The notes beneath the pieces are model-generated. The model was not told the DNA's origin. It did no database searches and worked only from the letters and a program-made list of their open reading frames with translations. A stretch of DNA of 63,220 bases, taken from an uncultured Pelagibacteraceae bacterium (lineage in GTDB: Bacteria; Pseudomonadota; Alphaproteobacteria; Pelagibacterales; Pelagibacteraceae). Of this stretch, positions 1 to 13,337 are shown in pieces (positions within the stretch are counted from its first letter, which is position 1; the number at the start of each line of letters is the position of its first letter). The position numbers and the translations under genes were made by a program. Location of the stretch: NCBI GenBank assembly GCA_902583295.1, contig CACHUY010000004.1:1-63220 (forward strand). The letters run 5' to 3'.

Positions 1-489
1 ATGAAATCAACAGGTGAAGTAATGGGATTTGATAAAAACTTTGGAATGGCTTTTGCAAAAAGCCAAATAGCCTCTGCTAACTCTTTACCTAAAGATGGAT
101 TAGCGTTTATCTCTTTAAAAGATAGTCACAAAGATGAAGGAATAGGCCTTGCTAAAGAATTAATTAAATTAAAATTTACGCTTTGTGCAACACGTGGAAC
201 GGCGGAATATATTAGAAAACATGGGATGAGATGTAGAATTATTAATAAAGTCAGTAGTGGCTCACCTCATATAGTAGATGTATTAGACTCTAAAAAAATT
301 GGTCTAGTTATTAATACTGGTGGCGGAAATACTGAACACAGATTAAATGATGCAATAGCACTAAGAAGAGGAACGCTTAAAAATAAAGTTCCTTATTGCA
401 CCAATATGTCAACAGCACTAGCATGTTTAGAAGCAATCAAGTCACTTAAAACAAAAAAATTAGAAGTTAATTCTCTTCAAGATATATAA
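1..489 (+). CDS. carB: Carbamoyl-phosphate synthase large subunit, C-terminal part (MGS-like allosteric domain); 5' end outside the window
   Basis: MKSTGEVMGFDKNFGMAFAKSQ... matches the CarB C-terminal region; the Met at position 1 is probably internal. Confidence 0.93.
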   Translation: MKSTGEVMGFDKNFGMAFAKSQIASANSLPKDGLAFISLKDSHKDEGIGLAKELIKLKFTLCATRGTAEYIRKHGMRCRIINKVSSGSPHIVDVLDSKKIGLVINTGGGNTEHRLNDAIALRRGTLKNKVPYCTNMSTALACLEAIKSLKTKKLEVNSLQDI

Positions 490-493
490 AGAT

Positions 494-1939
494 TTAAACA
501 TCAACGATTAGTGTATCTTTAGATCCACCACCTTGAGAACTATTAACAATAGTACTCCCTTTTCTTAGAGCAACTCTTGTCAATCCTCCTGTGCTTACAT
601 AAGTAGTTTTTCCACTTAGCACAAATGGTCTTAAATCAAGATGCCTAGGCTCAATATCATTTTCAGTAATTGTGGGTGCGGTTGAAAGAATTTCAAGCGG
701 TTGAGCAATGTACTCTCTAGGATTTTTCTTAATTTTGGCAATCACATCATCTCTTTCTTTTTTATCTGCTTTTGGACCTATCATTATTCCATAACCACCT
801 GAGGCATTAGCAGGCTTCACAACTAACTTAGAAATGTTTTCAATGACATAGTTTCTTTCATTTTTATTGTGACACAAATAGGTTTCTACCTGATTTAAAA
901 TAGGTTGTTCACCAAGATAATAAACAATCATTTTATTAACATAAGAGTAAACTACTTTGTCATCAGCGATCCCTGTGCCTATAGCATTTATAATGCCAAC
1001 ATTCCCTTTACGCCAACTTTTAAATAACCCTGGAACACCTATAACTGACTCTTTATTAAATACCTTGGGATCTAAAAAATTATCATCAAGACGTCTGTAT
1101 ATGCAATCAACTTTTAGAGGACCCTTTACAGTCTTCATGTAAACAACATCATTTTCAACAAACAAATCTTTTCCTTCTACTAAAGCAATACCCATCTGAT
1201 CTGCCAAGAAAGAATGCTCAAAGTATGCAGAGTTATATATACCAGGTGTTAAAACTACCATATGAGGATTTGCAGTTTTTTTTGGAATACACTCAACCAT
1301 ACAATTGAATAATTTATTTGTGTACTGGTGAATTGATGCAACTTTATACCTCGTAAACAGTTCAGGAAACACATCTCTCATGACCATTCTATTTTCAAGC
1401 ATATAAGAAACTCCAGACGGAACTCTTAAATTATCCTCTAAAACTAAATAATCACCATTTGTATTTCTTATTAAATCTACTCCTGAAATATTTGACCAAG
1501 CTTTGTGTTTAGGAGAAAACCCTTCACATTCTTTTATATAATAGGGAGAGTTAAAAATTATTTCTTTTGGAACAACTTTATCTTTGAATATTTTTTTTTG
1601 ATTATAAGCATCATCAATAAACAAATTTAAAGCTTTTACACGTTGCTTTAAACCTTTTGAAACTTTATTCCATTGTGTTTTTGGAATAATTCGTGGAATA
1701 ATATCAAGAGGCCATTTTTTTTCTTCCGCTCTATTATTCGCAGCATATACTCTAAAATTTATTCCTCTCGCGCTTATTGTGCTTTGGCAATTCTTCTCAA
1801 TTTCTTGAAGCTTTTTTTTTCCATATCTCTCTAAGATTGATGAAATGATGGTAGCATGCTTTCGTAGTTTATTATCCTTGGTAAAATAACCATCATAAGC
1901 ATGAGTCGAATTATAGTTTTTCCAAAGCTTAGAAACCAT
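494..1939 (-). CDS. Circularly permuted ATP-grasp protein (DUF404/DUF407 type)
   Basis: Motifs VPSGVSYMLENRMVMRDVFPELF, VKPANASGGYGIMIGP, RHLDLRPFVLSG; divergent from the Anbu gene. Confidence 0.85.
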   Translation of the reverse strand: MVSKLWKNYNSTHAYDGYFTKDNKLRKHATIISSILERYGKKKLQEIEKNCQSTISARGINFRVYAANNRAEEKKWPLDIIPRIIPKTQWNKVSKGLKQRVKALNLFIDDAYNQKKIFKDKVVPKEIIFNSPYYIKECEGFSPKHKAWSNISGVDLIRNTNGDYLVLEDNLRVPSGVSYMLENRMVMRDVFPELFTRYKVASIHQYTNKLFNCMVECIPKKTANPHMVVLTPGIYNSAYFEHSFLADQMGIALVEGKDLFVENDVVYMKTVKGPLKVDCIYRRLDDNFLDPKVFNKESVIGVPGLFKSWRKGNVGIINAIGTGIADDKVVYSYVNKMIVYYLGEQPILNQVETYLCHNKNERNYVIENISKLVVKPANASGGYGIMIGPKADKKERDDVIAKIKKNPREYIAQPLEILSTAPTITENDIEPRHLDLRPFVLSGKTTYVSTGGLTRVALRKGSTIVNSSQGGGSKDTLIVDV

Positions 1940-2052
1940 AACTTATTAGTGTTTATTACTTAAATAAAATAAGCAAATGCGTATTGGATATATCTGTTAT
2001 GCTTTTAATTGATTATGAAAAAATGTTATAATTTACTAATTATTTAAACGAG

Positions 2053-2778
2053 ATGACTTACTGCATAGGCATTAAAACGAATGAAGGTCTTGTTTTTGCT
2101 TCAGACTCAAGAACTAACGCTGGTTTAGATAATGTAAATATTTATTCTAAAATGATGACTCACGATGTGGGTGATCGAACCATTGTAATTGTGACATCAG
2201 GAAATTTAGGAACTTCTCAAGCAGTTTTTAAATCAATTGAAAAAGATTTAAAAAGTTCATCAGGTATAATGAATTTAAATACTTGTAGTGATTTTGAACA
2301 AATAGCATCTTATGTTGGATCACTAAATATTGAGCACTCAGCACCGCAAGGTATAAATACTGACAACGTTTTGTTAGGTTCTACTTTCATTGTTGGTGGA
2401 CAAATCAAAGGACAGCATCATGAATTATATTTAGTTTATCCTCAAGGTAATTACATAAGACCAGCAGATAGTAAACCATACCTTGTAATTGGAGAGGTAA
2501 AATATGGGAAACCAATTCTTGATAGAGTTATAAAGCCAACTGTTTCAATTGGTGATGCATCACGCTGTGCACTAATTTCAATGGACTCCACATTAAAAAG
2601 TGACCTTACTGTTGGACCTCCAATAGATTTTGCAGTTCTTAAAAAAGATGCTGATAAACTTTCTACGCTAGAGTGTTTGAATGTTTCAGATGACAATTAC
2701 GCAAAGGTTTGTAATCAATGGTCAGAGGGAATTTTTAAAGTTTTTGATTCTTTTCCAAGATTTGATTGGGAAAAATAA
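2053..2778 (+). CDS. Proteasome-type protease, Anbu-like (ancestral beta subunit)
   Basis: MTYCIGIKTNEGLVFASDSRTNAGLDNV... N-terminus typical of bacterial Anbu; ATP-grasp neighbour. Confidence 0.85.
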   Translation: MTYCIGIKTNEGLVFASDSRTNAGLDNVNIYSKMMTHDVGDRTIVIVTSGNLGTSQAVFKSIEKDLKSSSGIMNLNTCSDFEQIASYVGSLNIEHSAPQGINTDNVLLGSTFIVGGQIKGQHHELYLVYPQGNYIRPADSKPYLVIGEVKYGKPILDRVIKPTVSIGDASRCALISMDSTLKSDLTVGPPIDFAVLKKDADKLSTLECLNVSDDNYAKVCNQWSEGIFKVFDSFPRFDWEK

Positions 2779-2780
2779 AA

Positions 2781-3443
2781 TTACTCAACTTTCCAATCCG
2801 TTTCAAAAGTCACATAATTGACTTGCAAACATCGTCTCTCTTTTAGAATTTTCTTTTTTTCCATTCCATGCCAAGTGTTTGGCCCACTCGTAAAAAGATA
2901 ACCATAATTATTTCTATAAGGTAAAGTTTTAACTTTTTCTAACTTATCGTTATAAAAATCTGTACCTAAATCCTCGGACTCATTGGTATTATTGACGAAT
3001 ATCAATCCAGACATTAATTTTTCTTTAATATCACAATGAGGTTTTAACCAAAATCCCTCTCTATCACAAATAACTTCAACTCGTACATATGAATTTGATA
3101 AGTCCCTACCAATCATTTCAGAAATAGTTTTATATGTTTCTTTAGATTGTAATTCATTAATAAATTTAACTAAATGTGGAAACTGTGTGGCATTTTCTTT
3201 AGATACAAAACATCTGAATTTTATTGCTTTACCTCCCGATGCAATACCTTCTCTAAATTCTGCGCTACCACCATCAATTGCCCTTGTTCCATCATACGAA
3301 AGATTAAGTTTACTTAAATCTGGAATATCTGCTTTGATTATTTCTTCAATTGAGCCTTCACTTAGTGCATCCCTATACTCCCAATGATCAAAAGGAATTT
3401 TATGTTTTGTTGAATTATTTTTTATTGAATTTAAAAATGACAT
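2781..3443 (-). CDS. 2OG-Fe(II) oxygenase-like protein
   Basis: LKPHCDIKEKLMSGLIFVNNTNESEDLGTDFY ... GPNTWHGMEKKKILKERRCLQVNYV: HxD...H...R pattern. Confidence 0.6.
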   Translation of the reverse strand: MSFLNSIKNNSTKHKIPFDHWEYRDALSEGSIEEIIKADIPDLSKLNLSYDGTRAIDGGSAEFREGIASGGKAIKFRCFVSKENATQFPHLVKFINELQSKETYKTISEMIGRDLSNSYVRVEVICDREGFWLKPHCDIKEKLMSGLIFVNNTNESEDLGTDFYNDKLEKVKTLPYRNNYGYLFTSGPNTWHGMEKKKILKERRCLQVNYVTFETDWKVE

Positions 3444-4387
3444 TAAAATTGAATTTTCTGTTTTATAAGTTTTGCCACTCTATTCGTTTCATCCAGTTTT
3501 TCATAGTTCCAATTTTCAACTTCCTCTCCTAGGTTTCTTGTAATATTCAATTCTCTAAATAAGTTTCGAAATCTTTGAAATCTTTTATCATTTTTTTTTG
3601 GAAGAATATTTGCAACATAAATAGGTTTTCCAGTTAATGCAGCCTCTGAAATCATTGAACTTGAGTCACATGTGACTACTATATTTTCTGACATTGCAAG
3701 TGCAGATAAGTATGCTTTTTTATCTACATCCATTATTATTGTATGATTTTCTCCAAAAAATTCCTTAGCATAATGAATTGTATTAAGTGGCGTTCTCATT
3801 GATGGAATAACTACAAGTTGGAAATCATGTTTTTTCATTAATTTATAAAACATTGAAAAAATATGTTTCATGTTTTTTGTAGAATAATCATAATATTTTG
3901 TGGGTCCTCCCATAATTAAAGCCCATATTTTTCTATTATCTTTTTTTATAAAAGATTTTAAATATTCTTTATTTTCAAAAATTTCTTGCTCAGTTAAGTA
4001 ATGAATAGCACCCTTTGTACTGATGACGTTCTCTCCTTCTATAGCATCGTGCTCAGGTGCAACAATAAAATCAAAATGCTTATAATCTACTTTTGGATCT
4101 TGAATATGAATATTAAATATTTTTTTATTAGAAATACTTTTTAAGTGAATTGACGGAATAACACTTTTTCTTCCACATGAAATTATTATATCAAAATCTG
4201 TTTGATTTATTTTTTTATAAACACTTTGTGAAATTGGAGAGAGTCTTGGAGGAACGATCTTCCAAATATTATTTGTTTCAACCTTGTAGTGTATGAAGTC
4301 AATATCGAGAGCTTTTGCTAAGCCCTCTACTTGACTAATCATTCCATGCATGCCCTGAGTTAATAATAAACCTTTTAATTTAGACAT
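3443..4387 (-). CDS. ELM1/GtrOC1-like putative glycosyltransferase
   Basis: IISCGRKSVIPSIHLKS, ALIMGGPTKYYDYS, VTCDSSSMISEAALTGKPIYV resemble the ELM1 family; start overlaps the next gene as TAATG. Confidence 0.7.
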   Translation of the reverse strand: MSKLKGLLLTQGMHGMISQVEGLAKALDIDFIHYKVETNNIWKIVPPRLSPISQSVYKKINQTDFDIIISCGRKSVIPSIHLKSISNKKIFNIHIQDPKVDYKHFDFIVAPEHDAIEGENVISTKGAIHYLTEQEIFENKEYLKSFIKKDNRKIWALIMGGPTKYYDYSTKNMKHIFSMFYKLMKKHDFQLVVIPSMRTPLNTIHYAKEFFGENHTIIMDVDKKAYLSALAMSENIVVTCDSSSMISEAALTGKPIYVANILPKKNDKRFQRFRNLFRELNITRNLGEEVENWNYEKLDETNRVAKLIKQKIQF

Positions 4388-4408
4388 TTATCACTATATA
4401 GCTTTCAT

Positions 4409-5353
4409 ATGAGTCAAAATCCAACTAAACACACAAAAGTGTTAATAATTGGATCCGGTCCAGCTGGATACACGGCTGCAGTTTATGCTGCTAGGGCAAT
4501 GTTGAGTCCTATTTTAGTTTACGGTGCAGAACCAGGCGGACAACTGACAACTACAACAGATGTTGAAAATTTTCCAGGATTTGCAGATGTAATTCAAGGA
4601 CCGTGGTTGATGGATCAAATGAAAGAACAAGCGAAAGCAGTTGGAACTGAGATGATAGAGGATCATATTGCATCCGTGAATTTAAAATCACAACCTTTTG
4701 AAGCTGTAGGAGATAGTGGTCAAAAGTATACGGCAGACAGCATAATTATATCGACAGGTGCTCAAGCAAGATGGTTAAATATTAAATCAGAACAAGAGTT
4801 CAGGGGGTATGGTGTCTCTGCATGTGCAACATGTGATGGTTTCTTTTTTAAAGATAAAGAAGTTGCAGTGGTTGGTGGCGGTAATGCAGCAGTGGAAGAA
4901 GCAATGTTCCTTACAAAATTTGCATCAAAAGTTAAATTGATTCACAGACGTGATAGCTTGAGAGCTGAAAAAATGCTTCAAAAAAAATTAATGGAAAATA
5001 AAAAAATAGAAATTATTTGGGACTCCGTTGTTGAAGATGTAATCGGAGACAATGAACCTAAAAATGTAAAGGGAATTAAAATTAAAAATGTTAAAACAAA
5101 TAATATTGAGGAAATAAAACTTGATGGAGTATTTATCGCGATTGGTCACGACCCTGCAACCCAACTTTTTAAAGATCAATTAGAAATGGATAATGAAGGA
5201 TACCTAATTACAAAATCTGACTCAACGGAAACAAATGTTCCAGGTGTTTATGCAGCTGGAGATGTAAAAGACAAAACGTTTAGGCAAGCCGTGACTGCTG
5301 CAGGAATGGGATGTATGGCAGCTTTAGAAGCTGAAAAATTTTTATCACACTAA
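4409..5353 (+). CDS. trxB: Thioredoxin-disulfide reductase
   Basis: IIGSGPAGYTAAVYAARA, redox CATCDG, AAGDVKDKTFRQAVTAAGMGCMAA. Confidence 0.96.
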   Translation: MSQNPTKHTKVLIIGSGPAGYTAAVYAARAMLSPILVYGAEPGGQLTTTTDVENFPGFADVIQGPWLMDQMKEQAKAVGTEMIEDHIASVNLKSQPFEAVGDSGQKYTADSIIISTGAQARWLNIKSEQEFRGYGVSACATCDGFFFKDKEVAVVGGGNAAVEEAMFLTKFASKVKLIHRRDSLRAEKMLQKKLMENKKIEIIWDSVVEDVIGDNEPKNVKGIKIKNVKTNNIEEIKLDGVFIAIGHDPATQLFKDQLEMDNEGYLITKSDSTETNVPGVYAAGDVKDKTFRQAVTAAGMGCMAALEAEKFLSH

Positions 5354-5413
5354 AAAATAAACGCGATTAATTTGTAATTACTAATAAGAACAGAAAGCCA
5401 ATTTATATAATAG

Positions 5414-6577
5414 TTAAAGAGGGTTCAAAAAAGCTTCTTTTTTGTCTGTCCATGGACCTTTTTTTGTCTTAGGTAAAAACTTTCTGAGGTCAATAAGGAC
5501 TTTTTCGGACAATTTTCTGTAGGTGGTAAGTTTTCCTCCATATATATTCAATAAAGGTAATTTTTTTATAATTTTTAAATCAAAAACATAGTCTCTTGTT
5601 ACTTTTGAAGCTGTATTAAAATCTTCAATTAGAGGTCTTATCCCTGAATAAGTATCTACAATGTCCTTTGTTCTGATTTGTTTTTTTAAGTAATTATTTA
5701 CTGATTGAATTAAATATCTAATTTCTTTTTTTGATATTCCTTTATTTTCTGGTGATTTAACTTCCACTTCTGTAGTTCCAATTAAAGAAAACTTACCCTT
5801 ATAAGGTATTACAAATATTATTCTTTTATCAGTATTTTGAAACGTGAATGCAACGTTTTCTTTGTACAATTTTTTTGTAATAATATGACTTCCTTTAACC
5901 AATCTTATTTTTTTCTTAGATTTAATTTTTATATTTTTAATTAAGGTTTCATTTATCCATGGTCCAGATGCGTTAATTAAAATTTTTGACTTTAATTTTT
6001 CATCATTTTCAAGACTAATAATCCATTCATTACCAATAATTTCAGCTTTTTTAACTTTGTTATATTCTAGTATTTTAGCATTATTTCTTTTTGCATCTTT
6101 AGCATTTAGTTTAGTTAATTTTTTATCGTCAATTTGTATGTCAAAATATTGAAAACCAGTTTTGTATTTTTCTTTAAGAATATTTGGAAATTTTTTTGTT
6201 AAATCAAATGTTTTTGATTTTGGTATATTACTTTTGCCACCTAAATTGTCATACAAAAATAAACCAATTTTAATTAACCAAGCTGGTCGAATTTTATCTG
6301 CATAAGGAATTATAAAAGGAATAGGTTTAGAAATATGTCTAGCAATTTTATAAACAATTTCTCTTTCTTTCAAAGATTCTCTAACTAATTTAAATTCATA
6401 ATTTTCTAAATAACGAAGACCACCATGTACTAATTTCGTCGACCAAGATGAGGTTGCTCCTCCAATTTCACCTTTGTCAGCTAAACAAACTGATAAACCT
6501 CTGCCTGCAGCATCCCTTGCAATACCTGCACCGTTTATACCGCCACCTATTATGAACAAATCGAATACTTTAGACAT
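5414..6577 (-). CDS. glpD: Glycerol-3-phosphate dehydrogenase, short form lacking the usual C-terminal domain
   Basis: FIIGGGINGAGIARDAAGRGLSV, TSSWSTKLVHGGLRYLENYEF, IYGGKLTTYRKLSE; divergent from glpK. Confidence 0.88.
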   Translation of the reverse strand: MSKVFDLFIIGGGINGAGIARDAAGRGLSVCLADKGEIGGATSSWSTKLVHGGLRYLENYEFKLVRESLKEREIVYKIARHISKPIPFIIPYADKIRPAWLIKIGLFLYDNLGGKSNIPKSKTFDLTKKFPNILKEKYKTGFQYFDIQIDDKKLTKLNAKDAKRNNAKILEYNKVKKAEIIGNEWIISLENDEKLKSKILINASGPWINETLIKNIKIKSKKKIRLVKGSHIITKKLYKENVAFTFQNTDKRIIFVIPYKGKFSLIGTTEVEVKSPENKGISKKEIRYLIQSVNNYLKKQIRTKDIVDTYSGIRPLIEDFNTASKVTRDYVFDLKIIKKLPLLNIYGGKLTTYRKLSEKVLIDLRKFLPKTKKGPWTDKKEAFLNPL

Positions 6578-6704
6578 TTAAATTATGAATCGTTTATAAA
6601 ATATACAACCTATTTTAGAAATTTTAAATTTTTTAAATTCAAGTTTTAATAATTTCATTATTTATTAACATTTAGAAAAAAAAATTTAAGTATAGACTAG
6701 AATT

Positions 6705-8183
6705 GTGAAAAAATTTCTTGTTGCTATCGACCAAGGTACAACATCAACTAGAGCAATTCTCTTTGATTTAGATGGTAATATAAAATTCACATCTCAGTTT
6801 GAATTTAATCAATATTTTCCAAAAATTGGATGGGTAGAGCATAATCCAAACGAAATTTGGCTTACAACTCTAAAAGCATTGAAAAAAGTAATAAAAAAAG
6901 CATCTCTATTAAGAGGAAAAATATTAAGTATAGGAATAACTAACCAGAGAGAGACAACTATTCTTTGGAATAAGAAAACAGGAAAACCAGTGTACAATGC
7001 AATTGTTTGGCAAGATAGAAGAACCCAAGATTATTGTGAAGAGTTAAAGAAGAAAAGTTATGAAAAAATTTTTAGAAAAAAAACTGGATTATTTATTGAC
7101 CCATATTTTTCTGCAACTAAAATTAAATGGATATTAGAAAACGTAAAAAATGTTAAGAAACTTTTAAAATCAAATAATTTATTATTTGGTACTGTTGATA
7201 CTTTCCTTATTTGGAAACTCACTAATGGGCAACATCATTTAACAGAAGCAACTAATGCTTGTAGGACCATGTTATTTAATATTAATAATAATAAATGGGA
7301 TAAAGAAATCTTGAAAAAACTTAAAATCTCTGAAAATATTTTGCCAGAAATTAAAAATTCAGCTGATAATTTTGGTTCAACAAGTAAGAGAATTGTTGGC
7401 AGCGAGATACCAATATCAGCAGTTCTAGGAGACCAACAAGCAGCTGCTGTAGGACAGTCTTGCTTCGAAAGAGGTTCAATAAAAAGCACATATGGAACAG
7501 GTGCCTTTGTTATAATGAATACTGGTTCAAAAAAAATTTATTCTAAAAATAAATTATTAACAACAATTTGTTACAGATTAAATGGAAAAAATACTTATGC
7601 TCTTGAAGGATCTATTTTTATTGCAGGTGCAGGTGTGCAATGGTTAAGAGATAAATTAAAATTTATTAATAATGCTTTCGATACGGAAAGAATTGCTCAA
7701 TCAAAGAAAAATAATGAGGGTGTATACGTTGTGCCTGCTTTCAGTGGAATGGGAGCACCTTATTGGAGGCCTGATGCAAGAGGGTTAATAACAGGTCTAA
7801 CAAGAAATAGTGATTGGAAAACCATAGTTAGAGCGGTATTAGAGTCAGTTGCCTATCAAAGTAATGATTTATTTAATGCAATGAAAAAAGATGGTTTAAA
7901 ACCAAGTAAACTAAAGATTGATGGAGGAATGGTAGAAAACAATTGGTTTTCGCAATTTTTATCTGACATCATAAATATAAATACAGAAAGACCAAAGGTA
8001 TTAGAAACAACTGGTTTAGGAGTAGCTTTACTAGCTGGATATCAACTTGGATTATTTAAATCATTATATGAAATCAAGAGGAAATGGAAAAAGGATAAAA
8101 TTTTTAAGCCTAAAATTAAACAGAAAGTTAGAAACAATTTAATAAATGGTTGGAAATTATCAGTACAGAAAACTCTATTATAA
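6705..8183 (+). CDS. glpK: Glycerol kinase (GTG start)
   Basis: AIDQGTTSTRAILFD, GITNQRETTILWNKKTGKPVYNAIVWQDRRT. Confidence 0.96.
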   Translation: MKKFLVAIDQGTTSTRAILFDLDGNIKFTSQFEFNQYFPKIGWVEHNPNEIWLTTLKALKKVIKKASLLRGKILSIGITNQRETTILWNKKTGKPVYNAIVWQDRRTQDYCEELKKKSYEKIFRKKTGLFIDPYFSATKIKWILENVKNVKKLLKSNNLLFGTVDTFLIWKLTNGQHHLTEATNACRTMLFNINNNKWDKEILKKLKISENILPEIKNSADNFGSTSKRIVGSEIPISAVLGDQQAAAVGQSCFERGSIKSTYGTGAFVIMNTGSKKIYSKNKLLTTICYRLNGKNTYALEGSIFIAGAGVQWLRDKLKFINNAFDTERIAQSKKNNEGVYVVPAFSGMGAPYWRPDARGLITGLTRNSDWKTIVRAVLESVAYQSNDLFNAMKKDGLKPSKLKIDGGMVENNWFSQFLSDIININTERPKVLETTGLGVALLAGYQLGLFKSLYEIKRKWKKDKIFKPKIKQKVRNNLINGWKLSVQKTLL

Positions 8184-8256
8184 AAAATACAGATTTCTTG
8201 TATTTACCTATTACTTCAAATAGAAATAAAAGAATATTTTAAATTTTAAAAATTAA

Positions 8257-9279
8257 ATGTCAGAAAAAGTATTACTTACTGGTATTAGCGGGTTTGTTGC
8301 AAAACATGTTGCTATTGAATTATTAAATTCAGGTTACAAAGTTTTAGGTACTGTTAGAAATTCAGATTCAATTGAACAAACAAAAAAAACATTAGAAGAA
8401 AATAATGTTGCAATTAATAATTTATCTTTTGTAGAATTAGATTTATTAAAAGATGAAGGTTGGAATGAAGCAGCAAACGGCTGTAAATATATCATTCATG
8501 TAGCCTCTCCCTTTCCTCTAAAAGTCTCGAATGACAGGGAATCGCTTACACCAGCTGCAAAAGATGGAACTTTAAGAGTTTTGAATGCAGGAATTAATGC
8601 AGGAGTGGAACATTTTGTTAAAACTTCTTCAATAGTATGTATGTTCAGAAAACCAAACAGATCAAATCCTTATACATTTGGTGAGAATGATTGGACTGAT
8701 TTAGACTGGGATAAAACTACAGATTATTTTGTATCAAAAACTAGAGCTGAAAAAGCTGCGTGGGATCTTATGGAAAGTAAGGGTCTTAAAAATAGTCTTA
8801 CTTGTATCAATCCCGGCTTTGTATTGGGAGATTTTTTGAATGAAAAAACTTGTACTTCAATGGAGTATGTAAAACAATTGCTTCAGGGAAAATTTCCAGC
8901 TGCGCCAAAATTTTCAGTAATGATATCTCACGTAAAAGATATTGCTAAAGCACATGTTCTATCTTTGACTAATGAAAGAGCTGGAGGCAGAAGATTGATT
9001 GTTGGATCTGAAGTAAGAAGTATTCTTGAATTATCACAAATAATGGCCAAAAATATTCCAAGTCATGCAAAAAAACTTCCTAAAAGAGAATTGCCGAATT
9101 TCATGGTTAAACTTCTGAGTTATGTAGATACAAGTGCAAAGAATATGGTCCCTGATCTAGGTCTCAAAATGCAAACAGACCAAACATACGCAGAAGACAT
9201 TCTTCAAATGAAATTCATAGCATCTGAAATTGCAGTTGTTGATGCAGCTAAATCAGTAATTAGACTAAATATAGCCTGA
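8257..9279 (+). CDS. NAD-dependent epimerase/dehydratase, dihydroflavonol-4-reductase-like
   Basis: LLTGISGFVAKHVAIELLNSGYKVLGTVR and an SDR-type YFVSKTRAEKAAW motif. Confidence 0.8.
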   Translation: MSEKVLLTGISGFVAKHVAIELLNSGYKVLGTVRNSDSIEQTKKTLEENNVAINNLSFVELDLLKDEGWNEAANGCKYIIHVASPFPLKVSNDRESLTPAAKDGTLRVLNAGINAGVEHFVKTSSIVCMFRKPNRSNPYTFGENDWTDLDWDKTTDYFVSKTRAEKAAWDLMESKGLKNSLTCINPGFVLGDFLNEKTCTSMEYVKQLLQGKFPAAPKFSVMISHVKDIAKAHVLSLTNERAGGRRLIVGSEVRSILELSQIMAKNIPSHAKKLPKRELPNFMVKLLSYVDTSAKNMVPDLGLKMQTDQTYAEDILQMKFIASEIAVVDAAKSVIRLNIA

Positions 9280-9926
9280 AGTTAATTGAACTATTTCATC
9301 AGATTCAAAAACAGTTTTTTCTAAATTTTCGTTTGCAATTTTTATCATAGCTTTTGCAACTTTTTCTGAATTGATCGGTCTCATTTTTTTAAGTGGCCCA
9401 AATAATAAAGGTGACAATAATCCAAAAGTCAGAATGCCCATTTTTTCTCCTACTCTATTCTCTTTTCTATCTCCCATTAAAAAAGAAGGTCTTAATATTC
9501 CTAAATTAGAGAAGTTTAATTTTTTTAATTCTTCTTCAACTAAACCTTTGAACTTTACGTAATCTCCTGAACTTTTTGGATTGGCATATATTGAAGAGAT
9601 AAAAATAAATGAATTTACTGAATTGATTTTTGCAATTTCCGCTATTTTTTTTGGTATTTCAAGCTCTACTTTTTGATATTCATTTTTGTCAGGTGAATTT
9701 TGTTTTGTTGTACCAATACAAAAAAAACAATCATCTCCTTTAATATCTTCTTTATAGTTATCTAAATTATTGAAATCAGTTTTAATTATTTCAACTTTGG
9801 GCTTATTAATGATTAGTTCTGAGCGTACAAATAACTTTATTTTATTGTAATTGTCATTTTTTATTAATTGATTAAGAAGATGTCCACCAATTAACCCTGA
9901 TGAACCAAAAACAAGGGCTGTTTTCA

Positions 9927-9927
<1 letters not shown>
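9265..9927 (-). CDS. NAD(P)-binding Rossmann-fold protein (HTATIP2-like oxidoreductase)
   Basis: ALVFGSSGLIGGHLLNQLIKNDNYNKIKLFVR; YxxxK-like YVKFKGLVEEEL. Confidence 0.75.

Positions 9928-13318
<3,391 letters not shown>

Positions 13319-13337
<19 letters not shown>

Noticed and set aside
957-1142. ORF-track small ORFs lying antisense to longer genes (e.g. 957-1142 +, 2451-2696 -, 4988-5179 -, 12158-12349 -, 43806-44201 -)
   Set aside because: Each lies opposite a well-supported conserved CDS and has no recognisable domain; expected shadow ORFs.
4409-5353. Possible rhodopsin locus next to trxB
   Set aside because: No rhodopsin-like ORF is present beside trxB or elsewhere in the window, so nothing supports it.
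6578-6704. glpD-glpK intergenic region as a regulator binding site or riboswitch
   Set aside because: AT-rich with no clear inverted repeat or conserved aptamer visible by eye.
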